A stretch of DNA of 64,000 bases, from NCBI GenBank assembly GCA_036498265.1, contig DASYFT010000031.1, positions 1-64,000 on the forward strand, in the 5' to 3' direction. Positions 39,106 through 46,517 of the stretch are shown piece by piece. Below the pieces are notes generated by a model. The model was not told the origin of the DNA. It ran no database searches and was given only the letters and a program-made list of their open reading frames with translations. Made by a program: the position numbers and the translations under genes. How positions within the stretch are numbered: the first letter of the stretch is position 1; every line of letters begins with the position of its first letter. The DNA comes from Palsa-744 sp036498265 (GTDB taxonomy: Bacteria; Actinomycetota; Thermoleophilia; Solirubrobacterales; Solirubrobacteraceae).

Positions 39106-41379
39106 CTAGACCGGACCAGGCGAGGCGGCCAGCCGCGCTCCGATCAGCGCGATGTCGTCGCGGAGCCTGTTGTCGGCGCGCAGGGATGCAGTCTGGACGA
39201 TCCGCTGGAGCAGGCCCGCGAGCGTGAGCTCCCTGCCCTCGCGGGCCAGCTCAAACAGTCCACCTTCGCCTAGCTGCTTGCCGGCCACCCCGGCCTCGAG
39301 GACGCCGTCGGTGTACAGCAGCAGCGTCTCGCCCGGGGCGAGCTCCGCCTCGACCTCGTTGAGATCGAGCGCATCGAGGACGCCGAGCAGCGTGCCGGGT
39401 CGCCCGACCTGCCGTGGCTCGCCGTCGGCGCCGACCACCATCGGGGCGGGATGACCCGCCAGTGTCACGTTCAGCCGTGCACCCACTCCGCGATTCTCGA
39501 GCGCGACGAGGCAGACGGTGCAGAGATCCGCCCCCAGGGGTTGGCGCCGGAGCGCGGCGTGGAGGGCCGAGAGCATGCCCTGCGGGGGCTGGCCCAGCAT
39601 CGCGGCCGCGCGCAGCGTGTAGCGCGCGAGCGCCGTCACCCCGGCCGCACGTGGGCCCTTCCCGCACACGTCGCCGATCACGAGCATCCAGCGATCCTCG
39701 CCGTAGGGGAAGACGTCGTAGAAGTCGCCGCCGACATCATTGAGCTCGCCCGCCGCGTGGTAGAGGGCCTCGAGCTCCAGGCCGGGGATCTCCGGCAGCG
39801 ACTCGGGCAGCAGGGCCGCCTGCAGGACGTCGGCTATGCGCGTGCGCTCGGTGTACAGCCGCGAGCTTTCCACGGCCGTGCCCGCACGCCGGCCGAGCCT
39901 GATCGCGAGACCCAGGTCGGCCTCGGTCAGGCGCCGGCCCGACTCCGAGCTCACGAGCGTGATCGCGCCGAGCGTCCGCGCCGGTGCTGCCAGCGGAACG
40001 AGGATCACATCCCTTGCGCCGATGGCGCTGAGAAGGCGAAGGTGCTCGTCGTCGCGCGCGTAACCTGCGAGCGCCTCCTGGCTGACGTCGGTAAAGAGGC
40101 GGGCCTGACCGGTGCGGATCACGTCCGGCACCCCGGATGGCTCATCGAGCGCCGGGCCGTAGGTCGTGTTCAGCCTTTCGGCGAGCGCCACCTTCTCGGG
40201 ATCGCTGTGATGGAGCGCGACCCGCTCGAGCCTGTCGTGCCCGTCGACGACGTCCACAGCGCACCAGTCCGCGATCTGCGGAACAGCCAGCCTGGCGATG
40301 CGCTGGAGAGTCTCGGCGTAGTCCATCGAGGATGCCAGCACGCGGCTGGCCTCCGCCATGAAGCTTTCGGCGAGCTGCACACGCTTGACCCCCGTGATGT
40401 TCTCGAGGACGCTCACGGCGTAGCGCGCCGCGCCGGAATCCGGGTCGAGGATCGGAGAGCTCCGCACGAGGAGCCAGCGCTCCTCTCCGGTGCTTCGGAC
40501 GACGTTCCTGACGAGCAGCGGCTCCGGCCGCTCGCCGGCGAACAGACGGCGTCCCGGCATCTCGTCGAGCTTCAGCCTGCGCCCGTGCTCGTCGCAGAGC
40601 AGGAAACGCGACATGATCGCGCCGGGCTGGGAGCCGGTGAGCTCGTCCGGGCCGGAGACCCCGAACAGCTCGGCGGCGGCGCGATTGGCGAAGACGGTGC
40701 TTCCCTGCTCGTCCTCGACGAGGATCGCCTCGGCCAGGTTGGCGAGAATCGCCTCCAGGCGTTGCTCCACCGCGCGCAGGTCCGAGAACAGGCCGGCGTT
40801 GTCGAGCGCCAGCGCGGCGCGCCTCGCGAGCTCGACCCCCAGCTCGAGCTCGTCGTGGCGATAGGGCTCACACTCGCCGAGCCGCAGCAGCGACAGGGCG
40901 CCCAGCGTCCGTCCGCGCGCCAGCAGGGGCGCGACGACCGCAGACCGGTAGTCGTTCTCGATCATGAAGTCGGCGTGCTCAGGGCTCTGGGCCAGGCCGC
41001 GAAGCCGCGTGCGGCTCATCTCGGCGAGCAGTTCCGGCTCCCCGCTCCGGATCACGCGAGCGACCGGATGCTCGCCGTCGCGGTCCACCGGATGCAGCCG
41101 GCGCATCTCCTCGAGACCCTTGGCGATGCTCTCGTTGGCCGCCGCGACGGCCACCTTCTCGATCATGCCCCGATCGTCGAGCAGATCGATCACGCACAGA
41201 TCGGCTATGCGAGGCACGGTGAGCGAGGCGATCTGCCCGATCGTCGTACTCACCTCGAGCGACGTGGCAAGCACGGCGCCCGCCTCGATGAGGATCTCCA
41301 CGGAGACATCGTCCCCTGCGTGATGTGGCTGCTGGATGCTCAGATCCTTGCGCGTCTGGGCACCTCGCGCCAGGCTCAT
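39106..41379 (-). CDS. GAF/PAS-sensor PP2C (RsbU-like) serine phosphatase
   Basis: This 757-aa protein has a GAF domain (about 25-180), a PAS-like domain (about 190-300, LANLAEAILVEDEQGSTVFA), a second GAF domain (about 320-480), and a C-terminal SpoIIE/PP2C phosphatase (from ~520, ALYHAAGELNDVGGDFYDVF with the metal Asp residues, VIGDVCGKGPRAAGVTALAR, and LLLYTDGVLEAGV). Such proteins dephosphorylate STAS antagonists in response to signals and thus release SigB-type sigma factors. The ATG at 41379 overlaps the topoisomerase stop (ATGA); the same frame remains open far upstream but only as the shadow of the topoisomerase gene. No transmembrane helices are seen, so the signal is probably intracellular. 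Confidence 0.88.
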   Translation of the reverse strand: MSLARGAQTRKDLSIQQPHHAGDDVSVEILIEAGAVLATSLEVSTTIGQIASLTVPRIADLCVIDLLDDRGMIEKVAVAAANESIAKGLEEMRRLHPVDRDGEHPVARVIRSGEPELLAEMSRTRLRGLAQSPEHADFMIENDYRSAVVAPLLARGRTLGALSLLRLGECEPYRHDELELGVELARRAALALDNAGLFSDLRAVEQRLEAILANLAEAILVEDEQGSTVFANRAAAELFGVSGPDELTGSQPGAIMSRFLLCDEHGRRLKLDEMPGRRLFAGERPEPLLVRNVVRSTGEERWLLVRSSPILDPDSGAARYAVSVLENITGVKRVQLAESFMAEASRVLASSMDYAETLQRIARLAVPQIADWCAVDVVDGHDRLERVALHHSDPEKVALAERLNTTYGPALDEPSGVPDVIRTGQARLFTDVSQEALAGYARDDEHLRLLSAIGARDVILVPLAAPARTLGAITLVSSESGRRLTEADLGLAIRLGRRAGTAVESSRLYTERTRIADVLQAALLPESLPEIPGLELEALYHAAGELNDVGGDFYDVFPYGEDRWMLVIGDVCGKGPRAAGVTALARYTLRAAAMLGQPPQGMLSALHAALRRQPLGADLCTVCLVALENRGVGARLNVTLAGHPAPMVVGADGEPRQVGRPGTLLGVLDALDLNEVEAELAPGETLLLYTDGVLEAGVAGKQLGEGGLFELAREGRELTLAGLLQRIVQTASLRADNRLRDDIALIGARLAASPGPV

Positions 41380-42395
41380 CCGTCCGCCAGCAGCTCGAGC
41401 ACGGCCCGCTCGATCCGCCTGCGCGCGCGCTCGTCGGCCAGCTCGGGCCCATCGGGCAGCCGCTCGATGACCGAGGCGATCGTCCTGCCGGAGTGGAACC
41501 GGTCGATGATGCGCGGGTCGACGTAGGAGGCGCGGCACACCGCCGGCGTGTTGCCGAGGTAGGCCGCCACCGTCCTGATCGCGTCTGCGACGGCTCGCCT
41601 GCGGGCCGTCTTGCCGCCGGCCTGCTGCGGCTGAGCGGCGAGCGCGATCGCTGCCAGCACGGTCGCGTTCCAGGTGCGGAAGTCCTTCGCGGTGAAGTCG
41701 CCGCCGGCCGCTGCCTTGATGTACGCATTGACGTCCTCGGCGTGGATCTCCCGCCAGCGGCGGCCGTTTCGATACGCGAGCAGGTTCTCGCCGCCGCCGC
41801 GGCGCCGCTTCAGCGAGGACAGCACGGGAAGGAGGTCCGGATCGCCGATCGCCTGCACGCGGCGCTGGCCCGACTTCGCGCGGTAGTCGAAGATCGCCCC
41901 GCGGCCGTTGAGCGAGACATGTTGCTTGTGCAGCGTCGTCAGCCCGTAGGAGTCGTTCTGCTCGGCGTAGTCCTCGGAGCCGATCCGGAAGAACCCGAGA
42001 TCGAGCAGCCGCGCCGCACAGGCGAGGACCCTCGTCTCTGTGAGCTCCTCGCCGGCCAGGTCCCGGCCGACCCGCCTTCGCAGACGCGTCAGCGCCCGCG
42101 CGAATGCCATCATCGATTCGAACTTCAGCCGGTCTCGGTGGGCGCGCCAGGCCTCGTGGTAGAGGTACTGCTTGCGGGACGCCGAATCGACGCCGGTCGC
42201 CTGCAGATGCCCCTGCGGGTCCGCGCAGATCCAGACATCGGTCCACGCCGGAGGGATCGCGAGCTCGGCGATCCGCCGCAGGACGGCGGCGTCCCGAATC
42301 TGCTCGCCGTCCGGTCCCACGTAGACGAATCCCCTCCCGCGCCGCCTTCTCGCAACGCCGGGGGCAGCGCAGTCGGATCTCCTCAGTCTTGCCAT
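41376..42395 (-). CDS. Poxvirus-type DNA topoisomerase IB
   Basis: This 339-aa enzyme has the bacterial topoisomerase IB layout: RGRGFVYVGPDGEQIRDAAV, AIPPAWTDVWICADPQGHLQ, GRDLAGEELTETRVLACAAR, LDLGFFRIGSEDYAEQNDSYGL, 'FTAKDFRTWNATVLAAIALA' and the catalytic tyrosine in RASYVDPRIIDRF. It relaxes supercoils by a 3'-phosphotyrosine link. The family is scattered among bacteria. The ATG at 42395 is followed by family-like sequence. Its stop is coupled by ATGA to the stress phosphatase downstream, an unusual pairing. Confidence 0.9.
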   Translation of the reverse strand: MARLRRSDCAAPGVARRRRGRGFVYVGPDGEQIRDAAVLRRIAELAIPPAWTDVWICADPQGHLQATGVDSASRKQYLYHEAWRAHRDRLKFESMMAFARALTRLRRRVGRDLAGEELTETRVLACAARLLDLGFFRIGSEDYAEQNDSYGLTTLHKQHVSLNGRGAIFDYRAKSGQRRVQAIGDPDLLPVLSSLKRRRGGGENLLAYRNGRRWREIHAEDVNAYIKAAAGGDFTAKDFRTWNATVLAAIALAAQPQQAGGKTARRRAVADAIRTVAAYLGNTPAVCRASYVDPRIIDRFHSGRTIASVIERLPDGPELADERARRRIERAVLELLADG

Positions 42396-42657
42396 CTGGC
42401 CCCGCGGCTGCCCTCAGACGGGGCGGTCGCGAGGTGGCCTGCGGATGGTGAGCTCGCCTCGCCGGCAGGCGGCGAGTGGCGGACGGACGCTCACCCGGAT
42501 CTGGCCGTCTCTGTCGCGCTTCCCACGGTGCCGCCGGCGCTCAGGAGCGCGATCGTCTCGCTCCCCGAGCTCTGTCCGCCATCGCTGTTGTCGGCCATCG
42601 TGCAGTTTCTACCCCGCCGCGATCGGTGTCTATCGGCTCTCTGCCCGGTGCCGTGCC
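42396..42657. other. Intergenic region between topoisomerase and HAD gene
   Basis: This ~260-bp stretch lies before the divergent topoisomerase IB and HAD genes. I see no coding frame of merit and no repeat. It presumably holds the topoisomerase promoter on the minus strand; I found no confident -10/-35 pair for it. The HAD-side candidate promoter begins at 42658. Confidence 0.4.
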
Positions 42658-42682
42658 GCTTGGACATCGACGGCGGGGGTAG
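42658..42682 (+). promoter_or_regulatory. Candidate SigB/SigF-type promoter for the HAD gene
   Basis: GCTTGG, 13 nt, GGGTAG. The GGGTAG element and 13-nt spacer match the other candidates in this window; the -35 is the weakest of the set. Confidence 0.38.
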
Positions 42683-42720
42683 CTGCGCCTCTAAGGGCCG
42701 ATCACGACAGGGAGAGAGCC

Positions 42721-42765
42721 ATGGCAACCGAGAAGCAGCGAGCGGCGGCATGGGCGCCGCGGTGA
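42721..42765 (+). CDS. Possible 14-aa leader peptide before the HAD gene
   Basis: An ATG at 42721 has an excellent ribosome site (GGGAGAGAGCC directly upstream) and reads MATEKQRAAAWAPR before a TGA at 42763-42765. The HAD frame starts 29 nt downstream, inside it, with a poor ribosome site. It could be a coupling leader peptide, or the real HAD start displaced by a frameshift or sequencing error. Only a 14-residue peptide is seen. Confidence 0.35.
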   Translation: MATEKQRAAAWAPR

Positions 42766-43403
42766 TCGATGTCGACGGCACGCTCGTCGACACCAACTAC
42801 CAACATGCGATCGCCTGGTATCGCGCGTTCCGCGACTGCGGGACGGTGCTCCAGCTCTGGCGCATCCACCGCCACATCGGGATGGGCGGAGACCAGCTCG
42901 TGCCGGCCCTCACCGACGAGCGCTTCGAGCGCGAGCGCGGGGACGAGGTGCGCAGCGCCGAGAAGCGCCACTACATGGAGCTGATCTCCGAAGTCCAGCC
43001 GATGGAGGGAGCGAGGGAGCTGATCGAGGCGCTGCACCGCCGGGGCCACACCGTGCTGCTGGCCACGTCGGCCAAGCCCGATGAGCTGGATCGCTACCTC
43101 GACCTGCTCGACGCGCGCGAGCTCGCCGACGGCTGGACCAGCTCCGCAGACGTCCGGGCGACCAAGCCCGAGCCCGACCTCGTGAACGCGGCGCTCGAGA
43201 AAGCCGGCGCCGCTCCGGAGGAGGCGGTCATGGTTGGAGACTCCGTCTGGGACGTGAAGGCTGCGGCGCGAGCGGGTGTCCGGACCCTCGGGGTCGTCAC
43301 GGGAGGCTTCTGCGAGGACGAGCTACGCGACGCCGGTGCCATCGACGTGTTCGAGTCGGTCGGCGCGCTCTGTCGCGAGCTCGACAGGACTCCGTTGCAC
43401 TAG
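42750..43403 (+). CDS. HAD-superfamily hydrolase (phosphoglycolate phosphatase-like)
   Basis: This 217-aa protein has the four HAD motifs: VIDVDGTLVDTN (nucleophile and acid/base Asp), LLATSAKPDEL, KPEPDLVNAALEKAG (Lys), and AVMVGDSVWDVKAAARAGV. The cap region (HIGMGGDQLVPALT) fits the beta-phosphoglucomutase/phosphoglycolate phosphatase cap. The substrate is unknown. ATG at 42750 is inferred from the frame; the ribosome site is weak and the well-supported ATG at 42721 lies in another frame. Confidence 0.8.
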   Translation: MGAAVIDVDGTLVDTNYQHAIAWYRAFRDCGTVLQLWRIHRHIGMGGDQLVPALTDERFERERGDEVRSAEKRHYMELISEVQPMEGARELIEALHRRGHTVLLATSAKPDELDRYLDLLDARELADGWTSSADVRATKPEPDLVNAALEKAGAAPEEAVMVGDSVWDVKAAARAGVRTLGVVTGGFCEDELRDAGAIDVFESVGALCRELDRTPLH

Positions 43404-43536
43404 CCTCAGCGCTCGGTCAGGAAACCGCCGGCGCGCCCCGCAGGAACCGCATGGCGAGGTCGTTCTCTGACTTGGCGCCGATGGCAATTTGCTCACCGTC
43501 CCCGAGCCGACGGCGCACGGGCAAGACTTGCCTGAG

Positions 43537-43707
43537 CTACCAGCGCCCGTACCAGCGTCTACGACCTCCGCCCTCGACGCCGCCTATGAAGAAACCGATG
43601 AGCCAGAGCACGACTGCCGCAATGAGCACGTACCACAGCACGTGCGCCGCGAACCCGAGTCCCCCCAGGATCGCCAATATCAGCAACAGCACGATCAGTG
43701 CCACCAT
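43537..43707 (-). CDS. Small hydrophobic membrane protein
   Basis: This 56-aa protein consists of two membrane helices (MVALIVLLLILAILGGLGFA and VLWYVLIAAVVLWLIGFFIGG) and a basic C-terminus (GGGRRRWYGRW). It resembles the small 'hydrophobic'/Lmo0937-like proteins that appear in stress regulons. ATG at 43707 is chosen because the frame opens at 43752 with a charged stretch that is unlikely to be translated. A SigB-type promoter candidate lies at 43773-43798 on this strand. Confidence 0.7.
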   Translation of the reverse strand: MVALIVLLLILAILGGLGFAAHVLWYVLIAAVVLWLIGFFIGGVEGGGRRRWYGRW

Positions 43708-43772
43708 CTCTTCGACCTCACTCTCTCGCTGGACTCCAAAAGTCGGACGCACGTCGTCGGTGCCGTCCAGTG

Positions 43773-43798
43773 ATGCCCCGTCCTCAGCGCCGTCAAAC
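43773..43798 (-). promoter_or_regulatory. SigB/SigF-type promoter candidate for the small membrane protein
   Basis: On the minus strand GTTTGA (43798-43793) is followed after 14 nt by GGGCAT (43778-43773). It matches GTTT-N12-15-GGGTAT with one mismatch in the -10. It is oriented toward the small membrane protein ~65 bp downstream and lies back-to-back with the candidate for the PfpI gene. Confidence 0.5.
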
Positions 43799-43811
43799 GT
43801 GGGAGCCTGTC

Positions 43812-43836
43812 GTTTTCAGTGGTTTTCGTTGGGTAG
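43812..43836 (+). promoter_or_regulatory. SigB/SigF-type promoter candidate for the PfpI gene
   Basis: GTTTTC (43812-43817), 13 nt, GGGTAG (43831-43836) fits the SigB-type consensus well. It lies ~34 bp before the ATG of the DJ-1/PfpI gene. Confidence 0.6.
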
Positions 43837-43869
43837 CCATCATGGAAAAGCGTCCGGAAGGAGGAAGAC

Positions 43870-44451
43870 ATGTCATCGGAGTTGAGTGGCAAGAGGATCG
43901 CCTTCATGATGGCCCAGGAGGGGGTCGAGGAAGTCGAGCTAACCGAGCCGTGGAAGGCGGTGAAGGAAGCCGGCGGCACGCCGGAGTTGATCGCACCGGA
44001 AGAGGGAGAGGTGCAGGCGTTCAACCATCTCGACAAGGCCTCCACGTTCCCTGTCGACAAGACCCTGGCCGAGGCGCGGCCGAGTGAATACGACGCCGTG
44101 GTGCTCCCCGGCGGCGTCGCCAACCCGGACGAGCTGCGGCTCGACGGACGCGCGGTCCGGTTCCTGCAGGAGCTCTTCTCGGAAGAGAAGCCGGTGGGCG
44201 TGATCTGCCACGGCCCCTGGACGCTCGTGGAGGCGGACCTGGTGCGCGACCGCACGATCACGTCGTGGCCGTCCCTCAAAACGGATATCCGCAACGCCGG
44301 CGGCCGCTGGGTCGACGAGGAACTGGTCGTCGACGAGGGGCTCGTCTCGAGCCGCAAGCCCGAGGACCTTCCGGCGTTCTGCTCGAAGATCGTCGAGGAG
44401 TTCCAGGAGGGCCGTCACAGAGCAGCCGCCGCAGGAGCCACGGCACGCTGA
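43870..44451 (+). CDS. DJ-1/PfpI-family protein (YhbO/PfpI-like)
   Basis: This 193-aa protein has RIAFMMAQEGVEEVELTEPW, YDAVVLPGGVANPDELRLDG and GVICHGPWTLVEADLVR with the elbow cysteine of the PfpI group. PfpI-like proteins respond to oxidative and other stress; deglycase, glyoxalase and peptidase activities have been claimed for members. GGAAGGAGGAAGAC before the ATG gives a very strong ribosome site. It has a SigB-type promoter candidate, and a strong hairpin follows the stop at 44475-44506. Confidence 0.88.
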   Translation: MSSELSGKRIAFMMAQEGVEEVELTEPWKAVKEAGGTPELIAPEEGEVQAFNHLDKASTFPVDKTLAEARPSEYDAVVLPGGVANPDELRLDGRAVRFLQELFSEEKPVGVICHGPWTLVEADLVRDRTITSWPSLKTDIRNAGGRWVDEELVVDEGLVSSRKPEDLPAFCSKIVEEFQEGRHRAAAAGATAR

Positions 44452-44474
44452 CTCGATCACGTCTGCACGGCTGA

Positions 44475-44506
44475 GCGCCGGCGCGGCTCTTCACCCGCGC
44501 CGGCGC
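44475..44506 (+). terminator. Strong hairpin after the PfpI gene
   Basis: A perfect 12-bp stem, GCGCCGGCGCGG (44475-44486) with CCGCGCCGGCGC (44495-44506), closes an 8-nt loop. It follows the stop by ~23 nt. No T-tract follows; the stem alone is very stable. Confidence 0.6.
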
Positions 44507-44692
44507 AACGCCGTGTGGCCGTAGCAGGCGCCGGTCTCAGACAGTCGTCGTGGCGGCCGGTGCCGGCCTGGCGGCGGTGACCGTCGCGTCCGCTGCGGTC
44601 AGCGGCTTGGCGAGGCTCTCGAGGCTTACCTGCTCGGCCCGCCGGGGCCCGTGCGGAAACGCACGTGTATGCGGAGCTCTGTCCGGCAGCCT
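44507..44692. other. Intergenic region after the PfpI terminator
   Basis: This ~185-bp stretch contains no convincing coding frame. I see only GC-rich sequence of mixed orientation before the promoter candidate at 44693. Confidence 0.4.
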
Positions 44693-44717
44693 GTTTAGAC
44701 ATCTGCAAAGGGGGCAT
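44693..44717 (+). promoter_or_regulatory. SigB/SigF-type promoter candidate for the DUF1360 gene
   Basis: GTTTAG (44693-44698), 13 nt, GGGCAT (44712-44717). The start would lie ~130 nt before the ATG at 44856, in a G/C-tract-rich leader. It has the best -35 of the set. Confidence 0.55.
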
Positions 44718-44855
44718 GTTGTCTTACGCCCCCCAGGGGGCCAAGTGAACTCGCAGTGTCGCCCCCCCGCGGGTGCCAGTCGCGTCCCCCGGCGGCTGTC
44801 ACCGACAATGGGGGGCGACACATGCGGTGTGGGGGTCAAGAGGAGGAGCTGGAAC

Positions 44856-45407
44856 ATGGCCGACGCACCGACGAGCCCGCGGGCCGAGCAGTCATCCGCA
44901 GAGGCGGATCGGTCCGGCTCCGGCCGGCAGCGACCTGCCGGCCAGGATGCCGCCGCCGGCGAAGACGAGCGTCCGCTGGGCTCCTATGCCGCCCTCGGCA
45001 CCACCTTCGCGGGCGCCTTCGGCGGGATGCTCGTCGCGTGTCGCAGGCGGCTGCCAGAGCGTCTTTCGGCCGGCGACCTGGCGCTGGTGGCGCTCGGCAC
45101 GCACAAGCTCAGCCGAACGATCGCCCGCGATCGCGTCACGAGGCCGCTGCGCGCGCCATTCACCGAGGTGCAGGGAGAGGAACCGCCGCTCGAGCTCCGC
45201 GAGCGCGCCACCGGCCATGGGCTGCGCCGGGCGATCGGGGAGCTGCTCTCGTGCCCGTACTGCCTCGACCAGTGGATCGCGGGGGCGTTCATCGCCGGGC
45301 TCGTCCTCGCCCCGCGCCCGACGCGGGCGACCGCCGGCATGTTCGCGGCGGTCACCGGCTCCGACTACCTGCAGCACCTGCACAGATGGGTGATGGACAG
45401 GACATGA
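44856..45407 (+). CDS. DUF1360 membrane protein
   Basis: This 183-aa protein resembles DUF1360, which includes the sporulation protein YjcA. After ~45 polar residues come hydrophobic segments (LGTTFAGAFGGMLVA), LVALGTHKLSRTIARDRVTR, PLRAPFTEVQGEEPPLELRE, and SCPYCLDQWIAGAFIAGLVL. The Cys-Pro-Tyr-Cys and the DRVT-PLRAPFT block are typical. Function is unknown. ATG at 44856 follows AGGAGG by ~9 nt. The SigB-type promoter candidate suggests stress induction. Confidence 0.75.
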   Translation: MADAPTSPRAEQSSAEADRSGSGRQRPAGQDAAAGEDERPLGSYAALGTTFAGAFGGMLVACRRRLPERLSAGDLALVALGTHKLSRTIARDRVTRPLRAPFTEVQGEEPPLELRERATGHGLRRAIGELLSCPYCLDQWIAGAFIAGLVLAPRPTRATAGMFAAVTGSDYLQHLHRWVMDRT

Positions 45408-45577
45408 GGGCGACGGGGGCACCCACCGGCCGTCTCCTGTCGACCCGCGAGTGCGCGGTGCCGCCCACGCCGCGTCCTCCGATGCCGCCGGCGCCGCCCC
45501 AGCCGGACCCGGCCCCTCCGACCCCTGCTCCGAACCCCTCTCCCGTCCCGCCGGATCCCAACCCGCCGAGCATCTGA
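45404..45577 (+). CDS. Possible proline-rich 57-aa peptide
   Basis: This frame starts with an ATG overlapping the DUF1360 stop (ATGA) and encodes a Pro-rich stretch (about 40% Pro) ending in PNPPSI. Low complexity makes all frames here look open, and the minus strand reads Gly-rich. There is no domain. I list it because of the ATGA coupling only. Confidence 0.3.
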   Translation: MRATGAPTGRLLSTRECAVPPTPRPPMPPAPPQPDPAPPTPAPNPSPVPPDPNPPSI

Positions 45578-45578
45578 A

Positions 45579-45618
45579 CCCGGACGGCGCCGAGGGTCTG
45601 AGCCCGGACGGCGCCGAG
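45579..45618. repeat. Short tandem repeat, 24-bp period
   Basis: CCCGGACGGCGCCGAG occurs at 45579-45594 and again at 45603-45618, 24 bp apart (8 codons in one frame, which would read PDGAEGLS-like repeats). It lies directly after the proline-rich frame in a low-complexity region. Confidence 0.6.
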
Positions 45619-45660
45619 AATATGACGCCGGACCGCGGTCCGCAATGAGCTGCCCTCGCC

Positions 45661-45685
45661 GCTTAGCCGCCATGGCGGCGGGTAG
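45661..45685 (+). promoter_or_regulatory. SigB/SigF-type promoter candidate with a palindromic spacer
   Basis: GCTTAG (45661-45666), 13 nt, GGGTAG (45680-45685). The bases from 45666 to 45679 (GCCGCCATGGCGGC) form a perfect 14-bp palindrome across the spacer, which could be an operator. The ATG at 45741 lies 55 bp downstream. Confidence 0.5.
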
Positions 45686-45740
45686 AGAAGAGGGGATCTG
45701 TCCAGCGGCTCTGAGTCATGCCGCAGAACAGGAGGTGGAC

Positions 45741-46415
45741 ATGAGGTTCAGAAGGCGAAGCGCCGCGGCTGAAGAAGCCCCCCCAGTGGCGGGCGAGGGC
45801 CCGGCGACCGCGACGAGGGCGCGTGAAGCGGCGCCCGGCGGAATGGCGGAACCGGCCCGCGAGACGGGACCCGGCGGGATGGACGAACCCGCCCGCGTGG
45901 CGCCCGGCGCAATGGCCGAACCGGCCCGCGAGACGGCGCCCGGCGCAGTGGCCGAACCGCGGCCTGCGGAACGCATGGAACCGGCAGGGCGCACACCGGA
46001 AGGCGCGGCTCGACCCCGCCGGCGAGGTCTCGCATGGAGGACGCGCGACGCGGGCGCGGCGGCCGTGGGGGCCGCCGGGGCCGGCGTGGTGATGCTGGCG
46101 CGGCTCGTGATGACGGTCGCTGCGCTCATCGCCCTGCTGATCGCCCTGGCGATAGTCCTGCGCGACGTCGACGCCAACCCGCACAACTCGATCGTCGAAG
46201 GCATACACGAAGGCGCCAACTTCTTCGCCGGCGCGTTCACAGGGCTGATCCAGTGGAGCGGCAACCACCCCAAGCGGGAGATAACCGTCAACTGGGGCAT
46301 CGCCCTGCTGGCCTATCTGCTCGTCGGGGCCGTGATCGCGGGCTTCATCGCGCGCATCGGACGCGGTGGCCTGCGCTTCGAGCGGACGCGGCGCGGCGCA
46401 GCGGCCCAGTACTGA
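45741..46415 (+). CDS. Repeat-bearing membrane protein
   Basis: This 224-aa protein has an N-terminal low-complexity domain with imperfect 11-12-residue repeats of the type AREAAPGGMAEP, ARETGPGGMDEP, ARVAPGAMAEP, ARETAPGAVAEP, then a basic stretch and two membrane helices (VGAAGAGVVMLARLVMTVAAL to IALAIVLRD, and INWGIALLAYLLVGAVIAGF region). The middle NPHNSIVEGIHEGANFFAGAFTGLIQW is conserved-looking. I do not recognise the family. The ATG at 45741 follows GGAGG by 5 nt. A SigB-type promoter candidate precedes it. Confidence 0.75.
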   Translation: MRFRRRSAAAEEAPPVAGEGPATATRAREAAPGGMAEPARETGPGGMDEPARVAPGAMAEPARETAPGAVAEPRPAERMEPAGRTPEGAARPRRRGLAWRTRDAGAAAVGAAGAGVVMLARLVMTVAALIALLIALAIVLRDVDANPHNSIVEGIHEGANFFAGAFTGLIQWSGNHPKREITVNWGIALLAYLLVGAVIAGFIARIGRGGLRFERTRRGAAAQY

Positions 46416-46517
46416 GGCACGCCGTCGGACCCCGGGGCGCGCGAACGCGATCCGCGCGTCCCGGCCGTCCAGCGTCTCAGACCTTCCGAAGGACGCCGCC
46501 GGAAGGCTCGGCGAGCG

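Noticed and set aside
42396..42657. Minus-strand GGGTAG-like sequence as the topoisomerase IB promoter
   Set aside because: There is no matching -35 at the required distance and the site is over 200 bp from the start.
45352..45645. Minus-strand Gly-rich frame of 97 codons
   Set aside because: Antisense of the Pro-rich low-complexity region; both strands look open there for composition reasons.
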